Below the pieces are notes generated by a model. That model was given only the letters and a program-made list of their open reading frames with translations. It was not told the DNA's origin and made no database searches. Of a DNA stretch of 64,000 nt, positions 8,157-16,161 are shown one piece after another. Numbering within the stretch: the stretch's first letter is position 1; each line of letters begins with the position of its first letter. The position numbers and the translations under genes were made by a program. The stretch is from Thalassospira marina (GTDB taxonomy: Bacteria; Pseudomonadota; Alphaproteobacteria; Rhodospirillales; Thalassospiraceae), in NCBI RefSeq assembly GCF_002844375.1, contig NZ_CP024199.1:446001-510000 (forward strand), written 5' to 3'.

Positions 8157-9470
8157 TCAGTAGTAACCAGCTTTCTGCATGGTACGATCCGTGCTTTCCT
8201 GTGCGCTTGCCAGGGCCTGGTCAACAGTGACCTGACCGGCAAGTGCTGCAGAGAACTGCTGACCGACAACGGTACCGATACCCTGGAATTCAGGGATCGC
8301 AGCAAACTGAACGCCAACATAGGGTTTCGGCTTCAGAGTGGAGTTGATCGGATCGGCGCTGTCGATTGCAGCAAGGGTCTTGATGGCAAACGGAGCTGCA
8401 TCAAGATATTTTTCGTTCTGGTACAGCGACATACGGGTTCCCGGGGGAACGTTCGCCCAGCCTTCTTTGCTGGCGACCAGTTCGATGTAGGATTTCGAGG
8501 TTGCCCAAGCGATGAACTTTTCGGCAGCTTCGGTGTTTTTCGAGGAAGCCGGGATAGCCAGGCTCCATGCCCAGAGCCAGTTGGCACCGGTGCAGGTTAC
8601 AGCGCAGGGAGCTTCGGTGAAGCCAACCTTGTCAGCAACCTTGGAATCTTTCGGGTTGGTCACGAAGGAAGCAGCAACGGTTGCGTCGATCCACATGCCG
8701 CATTTGCCAGCGTTGAACAGCGACAGGTTTTCGTTGAAGCCGTTCGAGGTCGCACCGGGAGGACCGTAGTTGCCGAGAATGTCGACATACATGGAAAGGG
8801 CGTCTTTCCATTCCTGGCCGTTGAATTCCGGTTTCCATTCTTCGTTGAACCAGCGTGCGCCGTAAGCGTTGCCCATGGTCGAAATCAGAGCCATGTTTTC
8901 GCCCCAGCCGGCTTTGCCGCGCAGGCAGATGCCGTAGACGCCGTTTGCCGGGTCATGCAGCTTCTTGGCGATGTCGAGGGTCTGGTCCCAGGTCAGACGG
9001 CCGTTGATTTCGATACCGGCTTTCTCGAAGAGGTCCTTGCGGTACATCATCATCGAGCTTTCGGCATAGAACGGAGCGGCATACAGCTTGTCTTCGTTGC
9101 TCAGAGCCGAGCGGATTGCCGGCATCAGGTCGTCGACGTCATAGTCGGCGCCGAGATTTTCGAGCGGTGCCAGCCAGCCCTTTTTCGCCCAGATCGGAGC
9201 TTCATAGGTGCCGATGGTCATGATGTCATACTGGCCGCCATTGGTGGCGATGTCAGTGGTGACGCGCTGGCGCAGGGTGTTCTCTTCGAGAGTAACCCAT
9301 TCAACCGAAATGTCGGGATTTTGTTTGGTGAAGTCATCCGTCAGCTTCTGCATGCGGATCATGTCACCGTTATTAACCGTAGCAATCGTCAGCTTGGTCT
9401 CGGCACTGGCACCAAATGCGACGCCGCCGGCCAACAGCGCGCACAGCGCTGCTCCCATAATATTTCTCAT
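8157..9470 (-). CDS. Periplasmic sugar/polyol-binding protein of the ABC transporter (SmoE type)
   Basis: Extracellular solute-binding protein family 1, 437 residues. It captures the sugar alcohol in the periplasm and delivers it to the permease pair. An N-terminal signal peptide has its likely cleavage after the ASA near residue 23. The start at 9470 is fixed by a GGGAGGAATT ribosome site; an in-frame start 12 bases upstream is less likely. Segments such as AAPFYAESSMMMYRKDLFEKAGI and MWIDATVAASF-type regions resemble SmoE/MtlE proteins. It is the first gene of the operon. Confidence 0.9.
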   Translation of the reverse strand: MRNIMGAALCALLAGGVAFGASAETKLTIATVNNGDMIRMQKLTDDFTKQNPDISVEWVTLEENTLRQRVTTDIATNGGQYDIMTIGTYEAPIWAKKGWLAPLENLGADYDVDDLMPAIRSALSNEDKLYAAPFYAESSMMMYRKDLFEKAGIEINGRLTWDQTLDIAKKLHDPANGVYGICLRGKAGWGENMALISTMGNAYGARWFNEEWKPEFNGQEWKDALSMYVDILGNYGPPGATSNGFNENLSLFNAGKCGMWIDATVAASFVTNPKDSKVADKVGFTEAPCAVTCTGANWLWAWSLAIPASSKNTEAAEKFIAWATSKSYIELVASKEGWANVPPGTRMSLYQNEKYLDAAPFAIKTLAAIDSADPINSTLKPKPYVGVQFAAIPEFQGIGTVVGQQFSAALAGQVTVDQALASAQESTDRTMQKAGYY

Positions 9471-9521
9471 AATTCCTCCCAAAAGGACTCTTTCCCGTCG
9501 GACAAACTGTGTCGTCCATTT

Positions 9522-9574
9522 TGATCATTTGTTCAGGACATGAGCATTCACTCAATTTTCATATCCTTTGTCAA
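9522..9574 (-). promoter_or_regulatory. Candidate promoter and operator of the polyol operon
   Basis: On the minus strand a TTGACA box (9569-9574) is followed at 17 bases by a weak -10 (GTGAAT). Downstream lies an imperfect palindrome TGATCATTTGTTCA (9522-9535, arms 5 of 6 matched), and an arm pair TGAG/CTCA lies at 9541-9554. A SorC-family repressor site here would fit the regulator gene next door. This is pattern-based only. Confidence 0.4.
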
Positions 9575-9601
9575 CCGAATTCGATTGTGCGTTGCAACAG
9601 A

Positions 9602-9630
9602 AAAACCCGCGGCACGAGCCCGCGGGTTTT
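9602..9630 (-). terminator. Terminator of the SorC-type regulator gene
   Basis: A perfect 11 bp stem (9602-9612 with 9620-9630) rich in G and C with flanking A and T runs. It lies 39 bases past the regulator stop and separates it from the polyol operon promoter. Confidence 0.8.
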
Positions 9631-9668
9631 GGCTAGTTTATTGAATTTGAATAAGAAGTTTTTTCGAT

Positions 9669-10619
9669 TTAGCGCAGCAAAGCTTTTGCTGTCGCTTCGT
9701 CGGTAACCAGCGATGTAATTAATTTTCCTGTCATCGCCCCGCGAATCGCAGAAACTTTCTTCGCGCCCTTGGCGACCGCAATTGTATTTTGCGCCGGATA
9801 TTGCAGCGGGGCGCTGGTCACGCGGTTATTGACATCATGATCCAGGATCTGGCCGTTCCGATCAAAGGTCCAGCTGATCAGCTCGCCAATGCCGCCATGT
9901 TCCTGCAGGCTTTTAAGTTCGGCCGGGGTGATAAAGCCATCGACCAGAAGCGGGGCGTCATCGCCCATCTGGCCGATACCGACAAATTTGACATCTGCGC
10001 GCGCGGCAAGATGCAGGATATTGTCCATCGGGGCCTGTTCCTGCATCGGTTTGCGCTGTTCGGCCCGTGGCACGATAACAGGAATTGAAAGCGGGTAATG
10101 GGGCGCGCGGGTCAAATCGGCCAGTTCGGTTACGGCATCATAGAAACTTGCCGCACCATCGGTGGCAATGGTGCCCACCAGGGAAACGATTTTGTGGTGG
10201 CTGGCATCGATGCGCTGCACTTCATTGACCATGCCGCGCATGGCGCGCCCGGTGCCCAGTGCAATCACCTTGGGATCGGGGGATTGTAAAACACGTTCCA
10301 GCAGGCTTGCCGCTGCCTGGACAATGCCAAACATGGCATCGGGGGCGGCGGGGTCCGTCGGCACGACTTCGCATTGTTCAAGGCCGAACCTGTCGCGCAG
10401 GCGTGCAGCCAGTTCCATGCAATCGGCTATCGGGTGATCCAGGCGCACCTTTACCAGCCCTTCGCTGATGGCGGCCGAAACCAGGCGCTGTGCGGTCGGT
10501 CGGGAAACGCCAAGTTTGGTGGCGATTTCATCCTGCGTGTTGCCTGCGCAATAATACAGCCAGCCAGCACGGGCGGCTTCATCAAGGCGGGTTGCTTCTT
10601 TACGGGTACGTTTTACCAT
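9669..10619 (-). CDS. SorC/DeoR-type sugar-binding transcriptional regulator
   Basis: Cytoplasmic regulator of 316 residues: an N-terminal helix-turn-helix (about 29-53, DEIATKLGVSRPTAQRLV) and a C-terminal SorC sugar-binding domain with the conserved IALGTGRAMRGMV segment. SorC proteins sense phosphorylated sugars or polyols and control the neighbouring uptake genes. The orientation, upstream of and co-directional with the transporter genes, matches SmoC ahead of smoEFGKS in Rhodobacter. It probably binds in the 9.52-9.60 kb region. The gene has its own terminator and about 320 bases of upstream sequence with no other gene. Confidence 0.85.
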   Translation of the reverse strand: MVKRTRKEATRLDEAARAGWLYYCAGNTQDEIATKLGVSRPTAQRLVSAAISEGLVKVRLDHPIADCMELAARLRDRFGLEQCEVVPTDPAAPDAMFGIVQAAASLLERVLQSPDPKVIALGTGRAMRGMVNEVQRIDASHHKIVSLVGTIATDGAASFYDAVTELADLTRAPHYPLSIPVIVPRAEQRKPMQEQAPMDNILHLAARADVKFVGIGQMGDDAPLLVDGFITPAELKSLQEHGGIGELISWTFDRNGQILDHDVNNRVTSAPLQYPAQNTIAVAKGAKKVSAIRGAMTGKLITSLVTDEATAKALLR

Positions 10620-10943
10620 CCCTGTCTTCCGGTTTTTTCTTGTTGGGCAAATGCGCAGCGGGCCTGCGCTGTGGTTGTGCTCCGATCTTGTATGTCCGGC
10701 AGATCATGCCGGTGACCCCAAACGGAATATGGTGCCGTTTTTCCCACCACCTGCAACCGGTGGCAAAGCCAGACGGCAGGCAGGACCAGGCAGTGTGAAA
10801 ACCGTCAATCCGATTGCGGCTTGGTTCAGTCCGGCTGACAGGCAATGACAGTTTCATTGCATTTTTGCAGGCGGGCTTTGATTTCCTCTAGCTCTTTTTA
10901 AGTGGTATGACCAGTCTCAATCACAGGAACGGCCATAAAACAA

Positions 10944-10970
10944 CAGGGCCGCCCGAATGGGGCGGCCCTG
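10944..10970 (-). terminator. Terminator after asd
   Basis: A perfect 11 bp GC-rich stem (10944-10954 with 10960-10970) and 5-base loop lies 30 bases past the asd stop, followed on the minus strand by ttgttttatgg. The rest of the 10.62-10.94 kb gap holds no recognisable gene and must contain the promoter of the SorC-type regulator. Confidence 0.8.
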
Positions 10971-10999
10971 GTTCGAAAATACCGGATCACAAAAAACGG

Positions 11000-12019
11000 T
11001 TATTTCTTCGGCAGGTAATCGGAAACCAGCAATTCAGCGATCTGAACCGCATTCAGGGCCGCACCCTTGCGCAGATTATCGCTGACACACCACAGCGACA
11101 GGGCGTTGGGAATGCTGGGGTCCTTGCGGATACGCGAAATGAAAACGCTGTCTTCGCCGGCAACTTCCTGCGGGGTGACATAACCTTCATCCTGGCGGTA
11201 ATCGATTACGGAAATACCCGGAAATGCCTTAAGCGCCTTGCGGGCTTCTTCGACGGTGACGGGCATTTCAAATTCGATATTCACGGCTTCGCCGTGGCCA
11301 ACAAAAACCGGCACCCGGACACAGGTGGCATGTACAGCCACATCCGGATCAAGGATTTTGCGGGTTTCGGCCGTCATTTTCCATTCTTCGCGGGTCGCGC
11401 CATCATCCATGAATTCATCGATATGCGGGATGACGTTAAAGGCGATCTGCTTGGTGAACTGTTCCTTGACGGGCGTGTCATTTACATAAATGCCGCGGGT
11501 CTGGTTAAACAGTTCGTCCATGGCGGCACGCCCGGCACCCGAAACCGACTGATAGGTCGATACCACCACGCGCTTGATCGGTTGGAGGTCGTGCAGCGGT
11601 TTAAGCGCCATGACCATCTGGATGGTCGAGCAGTTCGGGTTGGCGATAATGTTTTTCTTGGCGTATCCCGCCAGGGCATCGCCATTGACTTCGGGCACTA
11701 CCAGGGGAATGCCCGGTTCCATGCGCCAGTAGCTGGAATTGTCGATGACAACACAGCCTGCTTCGGCGGCTTTGGGGGCAAGCGTTTTTGCCGTGCTGCC
11801 GCCTGCCGAAAACAGCGCGATATCAGCCTGGGAAAAATCAAAGCGGGCGGCGTCCTGTACGGTCAGGTCGTCATCGCCATAGGAAACGGTGCGGCCGATC
11901 GAACGTGAAGACGCCAGCGCAAAGACTTCCTCGGCGGGAAAATTGCGTTCAGCCAGTGTGTTGAGCATTTCGCGCCCGACATTGCCGGTGGCGCCAACAA
12001 CGGCGATTTTGTAACCCAT
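11000..12019 (-). CDS. asd: Aspartate-semialdehyde dehydrogenase
   Basis: Catalyses NADPH-dependent reduction of aspartyl phosphate to aspartate semialdehyde, the shared step to lysine/diaminopimelate, threonine and methionine. The product is 339 residues. The N-terminal nucleotide-binding GATGNVG is at 9-15 and the catalytic Cys130 lies in NPNCSTIQ. A conserved HATCVRVPVFVGH segment is near the C-terminal third. The ATG at 12019 is preferred to a TTG one codon upstream because GAGG sits about 6 bases ahead of it. It is transcribed alone, divergent from the CFA-synthase-like gene. Confidence 0.97.
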   Translation of the reverse strand: MGYKIAVVGATGNVGREMLNTLAERNFPAEEVFALASSRSIGRTVSYGDDDLTVQDAARFDFSQADIALFSAGGSTAKTLAPKAAEAGCVVIDNSSYWRMEPGIPLVVPEVNGDALAGYAKKNIIANPNCSTIQMVMALKPLHDLQPIKRVVVSTYQSVSGAGRAAMDELFNQTRGIYVNDTPVKEQFTKQIAFNVIPHIDEFMDDGATREEWKMTAETRKILDPDVAVHATCVRVPVFVGHGEAVNIEFEMPVTVEEARKALKAFPGISVIDYRQDEGYVTPQEVAGEDSVFISRIRKDPSIPNALSLWCVSDNLRKGAALNAVQIAELLVSDYLPKK

Positions 12020-12278
12020 CAAGTGCCTCTTTCAGTTTTGGTCCGGACCGGGATGAGCCCCGAATGTGCCTTTAGACAATCGGATAGGATGCCCCTCGAC
12101 CGACCGGTAAGCTGGGCGAGATGTAAGGCTTTCTGCGGCGTCGCGCAAGGAGAGTTCGGGTTTTTACTGCTTGTGATTGCAGTGAAATATGTCACTATAT
12201 CTTACGGGGTTTGCAAAAAGACGGTTGATCTTTTGCAATTTTGGGGGTTGTCGCATTTCCGGCTTGAGAAGGACGGCT

Positions 12279-13514
12279 ATGACGTACCCGATGACTTTGA
12301 ACTGGACTGACAAGAAAGTCCTGGATTTCTTTCGCGAACATGTCACACGCGGCACGCTTGTTGTGCGCGTTAATGACCGCCACGAAGTTGCCCTTGGCGA
12401 TGGGGGTGATCCCCGCGCAACCATGACGCTGCCAAACTGGACCGATGCTGTTAAAATGGCCCTGAGCCCGGACCCGGGTTTTGGTGAAGTCTATATGCAG
12501 GGCGGCATCAATGTTACTTCTGGCGAGCTTGAAGACCTGATTCGCGTTCTGCGCCTGAATTTTGATGGTGGCCATTCCAGCAGCAATTTTGGCCTGTTGA
12601 TTGAAAAATTGCAGGCTTTCAAATTTCGCATCGCGCAATTCACCTCGGTCGAGGCGGCATCGCGCCGTGTGCGCCACCATTATGATATTGGCAATGACCT
12701 TTATACCCGCTTTCTGGATGCGGATATGCAGTATTCCTGCGCCTTCTGGGATGAGGGTGCGCGCGATCTGACTGAAGCCCAGCAGCATAAGATGCAACTG
12801 ACGACGGATCGTCTGGAAATTACCGATCCCAACACGCGGGTTGTCGATATTGGCTGTGGCTGGGGCGGGTTAAGCCGCTTTATCCGCCGTACGACAGGGG
12901 CCGAAGTGCATGGCATTACCCTGTCGAACGAACAATATAACTGGGCACTGGAACGCAAGGCCGAACTGCCGGCCGATTTCCATGAGGGCCTGGATTATCA
13001 CCTTCAGGATTACCGCGTTTTCGCCCGGGCCAACCATGACCGCTATGACCGTGTGGTTTCGGTGGGCATGTTTGAACATGTCGGGCGGCCGCAATTTAAA
13101 ACCTATTTTGAACAGGTTGCCCGGTTGCTCAGGGCCGGGGGGCGGGCGGTGATTCATACCATCATCAAACCACGGCCCGAATTTACCTCGCCGTGGATTG
13201 ATCGCTATATCTTTCCTGGCGGTTATATTCCGGCGGTGCATGAAGTGGTCGAGGCGGCGGAACATGCCGATCTTGATGTTGAGGCCTGCCATTTCCATCC
13301 GGGTGAAAACTATGCCCGGACCCTGATGGCGTGGCGCGATAATTTCCGCAAAATCCAGCACGAGCTGGACCCGGAAAAATACGACACCGAATTTAAACGG
13401 ATGTGGGAATTTTACCTGGCGGGGTGCATCAATGCGTTTGACGTGCGCGAAGGCGGCGGCGGTATGCGTGTTGGCCAGTTTGTTTTTACCAAACCGGGTT
13501 ACCGCCATAACTGA
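12279..13514 (+). CDS. Cyclopropane-fatty-acyl-phospholipid synthase family methyltransferase
   Basis: SAM-dependent methyltransferase of 411 residues of the CFA synthase family, which methylates cis double bonds of membrane phospholipid acyl chains. It has the pre-domain motif HHYDIGNDLY (133-142), the SAM-binding VVDIGCGWGG (188-197), and the conserved Cys in the C-terminal GCINAF segment. The start at 12279 follows GAGAAGGA; a frame from 12189 adds 30 residues without family similarity. Paralogues in this family can carry other modifications, so cfa is not assigned with certainty. Confidence 0.88.
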   Translation: MTYPMTLNWTDKKVLDFFREHVTRGTLVVRVNDRHEVALGDGGDPRATMTLPNWTDAVKMALSPDPGFGEVYMQGGINVTSGELEDLIRVLRLNFDGGHSSSNFGLLIEKLQAFKFRIAQFTSVEAASRRVRHHYDIGNDLYTRFLDADMQYSCAFWDEGARDLTEAQQHKMQLTTDRLEITDPNTRVVDIGCGWGGLSRFIRRTTGAEVHGITLSNEQYNWALERKAELPADFHEGLDYHLQDYRVFARANHDRYDRVVSVGMFEHVGRPQFKTYFEQVARLLRAGGRAVIHTIIKPRPEFTSPWIDRYIFPGGYIPAVHEVVEAAEHADLDVEACHFHPGENYARTLMAWRDNFRKIQHELDPEKYDTEFKRMWEFYLAGCINAFDVREGGGGMRVGQFVFTKPGYRHN

Positions 13515-13537
13515 TTTACTGGTATGATCTTCCGGCG

Positions 13538-13558
13538 GCAGGGGCTTGTTCCCCCTGC
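13538..13558 (+). terminator. Possible terminator after the CFA-synthase-like gene
   Basis: A 7 bp stem (13538-13544 with 13552-13558) in a G/C-rich stretch 24 bases past the stop. There is no clear T tract, so termination is uncertain. Confidence 0.4.
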
Positions 13559-13624
13559 TGCTGGCAACGACCTTTTGAAGCAGTCATTTTTACAGTCATT
13601 GGTTTGCGTTTAACGCGACGACCC

Positions 13625-13720
13625 AGCAGGCCGCAAGAGCCTGTCCGCCGGGACACAGGGATGCAACCGGCCCTGGTAAACCCGGAAATGACCGGTTGAT
13701 TTCCTTATCGGGAGGAAAAC
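13625..13720 (+). promoter_or_regulatory. Structured leader upstream of the orphan gene at 13.7 kb
   Basis: Between the CFA-like gene and the orphan ORF several adjacent or competing stems can form: 13627-13631 with 13639-13643, 13642-13646 with 13651-13655, 13656-13660 with 13671-13675, and 13665-13670 with 13692-13697. The last two are mutually exclusive, as in RNA switches. A very strong ribosome site GGGAGGAAAA ends the leader. I recognise no named riboswitch; the fold was built by eye. Confidence 0.35.
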
Positions 13721-13721
13721 C

Positions 13722-14159
13722 ATGCTGTATTCAGGCCCTGTTCACCCGCGCCGCGGTGTGGACGATTTTCTGTTTCCAACACAATCTGATGACGGACAAA
13801 GACCTGCCCATGTTGGTTCTGTTGCGCAATATGCGGCGGCACTGGCGGTGGTTGATCTTTCAAGTTGCGAACGTGACATGCTGCGCGCGCACCTTTATGC
13901 GCCCGATCACATCATTACCGGCATGGAGCTTGCCGGTGCTGCCGGGCATTTCGGGCCGCGCATCGGCCATAAAAAATATGGCCGGGTGGGCCGCAAAATT
14001 GCGCAGGCGGCCGGTTTGCCGCATTGCCAGGCCGATGTGAGCGATTATCTGGCCGCCATTTTTACCCTGGCCGAAGGAACGCAAATGGAAAGCGAGGACT
14101 GGCGCTGGGTGCTTCATCCATCGCTTGCTCATGCCCTGCGCCAATGCGGCTACGCCTGA
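13722..14159 (+). CDS. Hypothetical protein of 145 residues
   Basis: Not recognised. The start at 13722 is well supported by GGGAGGAAAA six to eight bases upstream, and the codon use resembles the neighbours, so the ORF is probably real. The protein is soluble, with no signal peptide or membrane segment. It has a histidine- and tryptophan-containing C-terminal half (EDWRWVLHPSLAHALRQ). It is preceded by a possibly structured leader and followed by a 336-base gap. No function is proposed. Confidence 0.65.
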   Translation: MLYSGPVHPRRGVDDFLFPTQSDDGQRPAHVGSVAQYAAALAVVDLSSCERDMLRAHLYAPDHIITGMELAGAAGHFGPRIGHKKYGRVGRKIAQAAGLPHCQADVSDYLAAIFTLAEGTQMESEDWRWVLHPSLAHALRQCGYA

Positions 14160-14412
14160 GCAACAATCAGAAGCGACAAGCTGATTTCCGAAGGCAATGG
14201 CCATCTGGCCGTTGTCTTCGCCTGTGTCTGTTTCAGATTCAGAAAATGCGATTTTGCTGCGCGGTGGTTTGTTTGCTGGCGCGAGCAAATTGTTGTGTGT
14301 GGATGCGCTGGTTTGCTGCGGTTTTTATACCCCAAGCGGCTTAACCTGTTTTCGGTGAACTATCGCGCCGGGCATATTGACCGATTAATTTTGGGGAAAA
14401 ATGCAGCATGGC

Positions 14413-14439
14413 TGTAACGCCGGGCCAGGCTGTTTCGTC
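14413..14439 (+). promoter_or_regulatory. Candidate ECF41 sigma promoter of the CMD-like gene
   Basis: TGTAACG (14413-14419), exactly 16 bases, then CGTC (14436-14439). The published ECF41 group motif is TGTCACA, 16 bases, CGTC, so the match is 5 of 7 in the -35 element and 4 of 4 in the -10 element with ideal spacing. It lies about 57 bases before the start codon of the gene adjacent to an ECF41 sigma factor. The remainder of the 14.16-14.50 kb gap holds no recognisable gene. Confidence 0.6.
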
Positions 14440-14495
14440 CTGTTTTCAGAGAGTGATCCCACAACGGGAAAACTGGATGAAAACAGGAGACGGAA

Positions 14496-14930
14496 ATGAG
14501 CCGTTTTGAATTTGCCAAAGCCAGCCCGGTGCTTTTCAAGGGCCTTTATCATGCATCGACCGTGTTTGAGACCAACAATACGCTGGCAAAAACGCTGGTC
14601 GAGATTGTCAAATGCCGGGTATCGCAGATGAATGCCTGTTCATTTTGCCTGCGTATGCACCGTGATGATTATCTGAAACATGGTGGCGAGCAGGACAAAA
14701 TCGATATGCTGGCTGTTTGGCGCAATGCCAAGGATTTTAGCGTCGAAGAACGTGCCGCACTGGATTGGGCGGAAAAGCTGACATCGGCAGCAGATGCCGC
14801 GGCCATTGATGCCAGCTTTGAGGCACTGGGTAGCCATTTTAGTGAAGAGCAGATTTCGGAATTGACCACCGGTATTGCCCTGATCAATGCCTGGAACCGT
14901 TTGGGCATTGCCCAGCACCAGTTTGCCTGA
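14496..14930 (+). CDS. Carboxymuconolactone decarboxylase (AhpD-like) family protein
   Basis: Protein of 144 residues in the CMD/AhpD family. It contains the redox motif C48-S-F-C51 followed by H55 (CSFCLRMH), typical of the alkylhydroperoxidase-like branch, which relays electrons to reduce peroxides. GGAGACGGAA precedes the ATG. CMD-family genes are frequent neighbours and targets of ECF41 sigma factors, and one is encoded 180 bases downstream on the same strand. A role in oxidative or xenobiotic stress is inferred; the substrate is unknown. Confidence 0.88.
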   Translation: MSRFEFAKASPVLFKGLYHASTVFETNNTLAKTLVEIVKCRVSQMNACSFCLRMHRDDYLKHGGEQDKIDMLAVWRNAKDFSVEERAALDWAEKLTSAADAAAIDASFEALGSHFSEEQISELTTGIALINAWNRLGIAQHQFA

Positions 14931-15113
14931 TTAAGGGCAACGGGTTTTCGGATGCTGGTGGATTGATGGCTGCGAACAGCCACCATTAAGAGGTAGCTAT
15001 TCGCGCGATTGCCATTATCCTGCCCCAGCATGGCGATGGACGACCTTACATGATTATGCGGTGCAGGCTTTGGCCTGCGCCGTATTGTGCGTTTTGAATA
15101 CGGGATAAATCAC

Positions 15114-16049
15114 ATGTCGACGGCGATTTTTGAACAGCAGCGCCCCCGTTTGTTTGCCCTGGCCTTTCGCCTGTTGGGCAGTTACGCCGATGCCGAAGAT
15201 GCGGTTCAGGATGTGTGGCTGCGCTGGAGCAAAACGGACATCACCAGCCTGAACGACCCGACCGGGTGGCTGGTGCGGGTATGTTCAAACTTATGTCTTG
15301 ATGTGTTGAAATCGGCCCGGCGGCGACGCGAAAATTATGTCGGGCAATGGTTGCCCGAACCCTGGGTAAACCCGTTTTCGCGCGAAAATGAAGACAGGCT
15401 GATTGACCAGGACCATTTATCGCAGGCCTATCTGGTGATGCTGGAGGCGCTAACCCCGCAGGAACGTATTGCCCTGGTGCTGCATGACGTTTTTGACTGG
15501 GACCATGCTGCGATTGCCGATGTATTGGGCAACCAGCCCAATAATGCGCGGCAGATCCTGTTTCGCGCACGCCGTAAAATGAGCGGCGTTACCACAAGTG
15601 ACGATGAATTGGATGCGCTGGCGGCGGATGAAACGCCAGATATTTCGATGGAGGCATTGTCACATTCCAATGCCAATTCGATGCGTGGTAAGCGCCTGAC
15701 GCGCGATGATCTGGCGGGATTTGTGGAAGCCCTGCAATCGGGCCGTGCAGACAGGATTGCCGCCCTGCTGGCACCGGGCGTGACCCTGCAGGGCGATGGC
15801 GGTGGCAAGGCCAGTGTGAATATCAATGTTCTGTTTGGTGCGGACCATGTTGCGCGCTTTTTTGAAGGTGTGTGGCGCAAGAATTTTGTAAATGCCGATA
15901 TGCACATTCATGAAAGCGATGCTGAAAGCTGGGTGCTGTTTTCGGTTGATGGTGTGGTGCATACCGCAATCACAATTTCCCGGTCCGATGATGGTATCGA
16001 ACGGGTGTTTGTGCATCGTAATCCCGACAAGCTGGCGGTATTTAACTGA
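15114..16049 (+). CDS. ECF41-group RNA polymerase sigma factor with SnoaL-like C-terminal domain
   Basis: Alternative sigma factor of 311 residues: sigma region 2 (about 5-70), region 4 (about 105-155) and a fused C-terminal SnoaL-like regulatory domain (about 195-305). ECF41 hallmarks are WLPEP (79-83) in the linker, DGGGK (228-232) and NPDKL (303-307). In this group the C-terminal domain replaces an anti-sigma factor, both activating and restraining the sigma. ATG 15114 gives a typical N-terminus; an in-frame GTG 27 bases upstream is less likely. It is next to its probable target, the CMD-like gene. The inducing signal is unknown. Confidence 0.92.
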   Translation: MSTAIFEQQRPRLFALAFRLLGSYADAEDAVQDVWLRWSKTDITSLNDPTGWLVRVCSNLCLDVLKSARRRRENYVGQWLPEPWVNPFSRENEDRLIDQDHLSQAYLVMLEALTPQERIALVLHDVFDWDHAAIADVLGNQPNNARQILFRARRKMSGVTTSDDELDALAADETPDISMEALSHSNANSMRGKRLTRDDLAGFVEALQSGRADRIAALLAPGVTLQGDGGGKASVNINVLFGADHVARFFEGVWRKNFVNADMHIHESDAESWVLFSVDGVVHTAITISRSDDGIERVFVHRNPDKLAVFN

Positions 16050-16112
16050 TTTTAAGTTATGTGGCGTTGTGACGCGAGGCTTTGGGCTTCTTTCCTCGTC
16101 AATGCGCAAGAA

Positions 16113-16138
16113 AAAGGCCGGGCATGTTCCCGGCCTTT
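16113..16138. terminator. Bidirectional terminator between the ECF41 gene and the 686-residue ORF
   Basis: A perfect 10 bp stem (16113-16122 with 16129-16138) with A-rich left and T-rich right arms lies between two convergent genes. Confidence 0.85.
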
Positions 16139-16161
16139 GTGCATCGACGATCGTGCATCAG

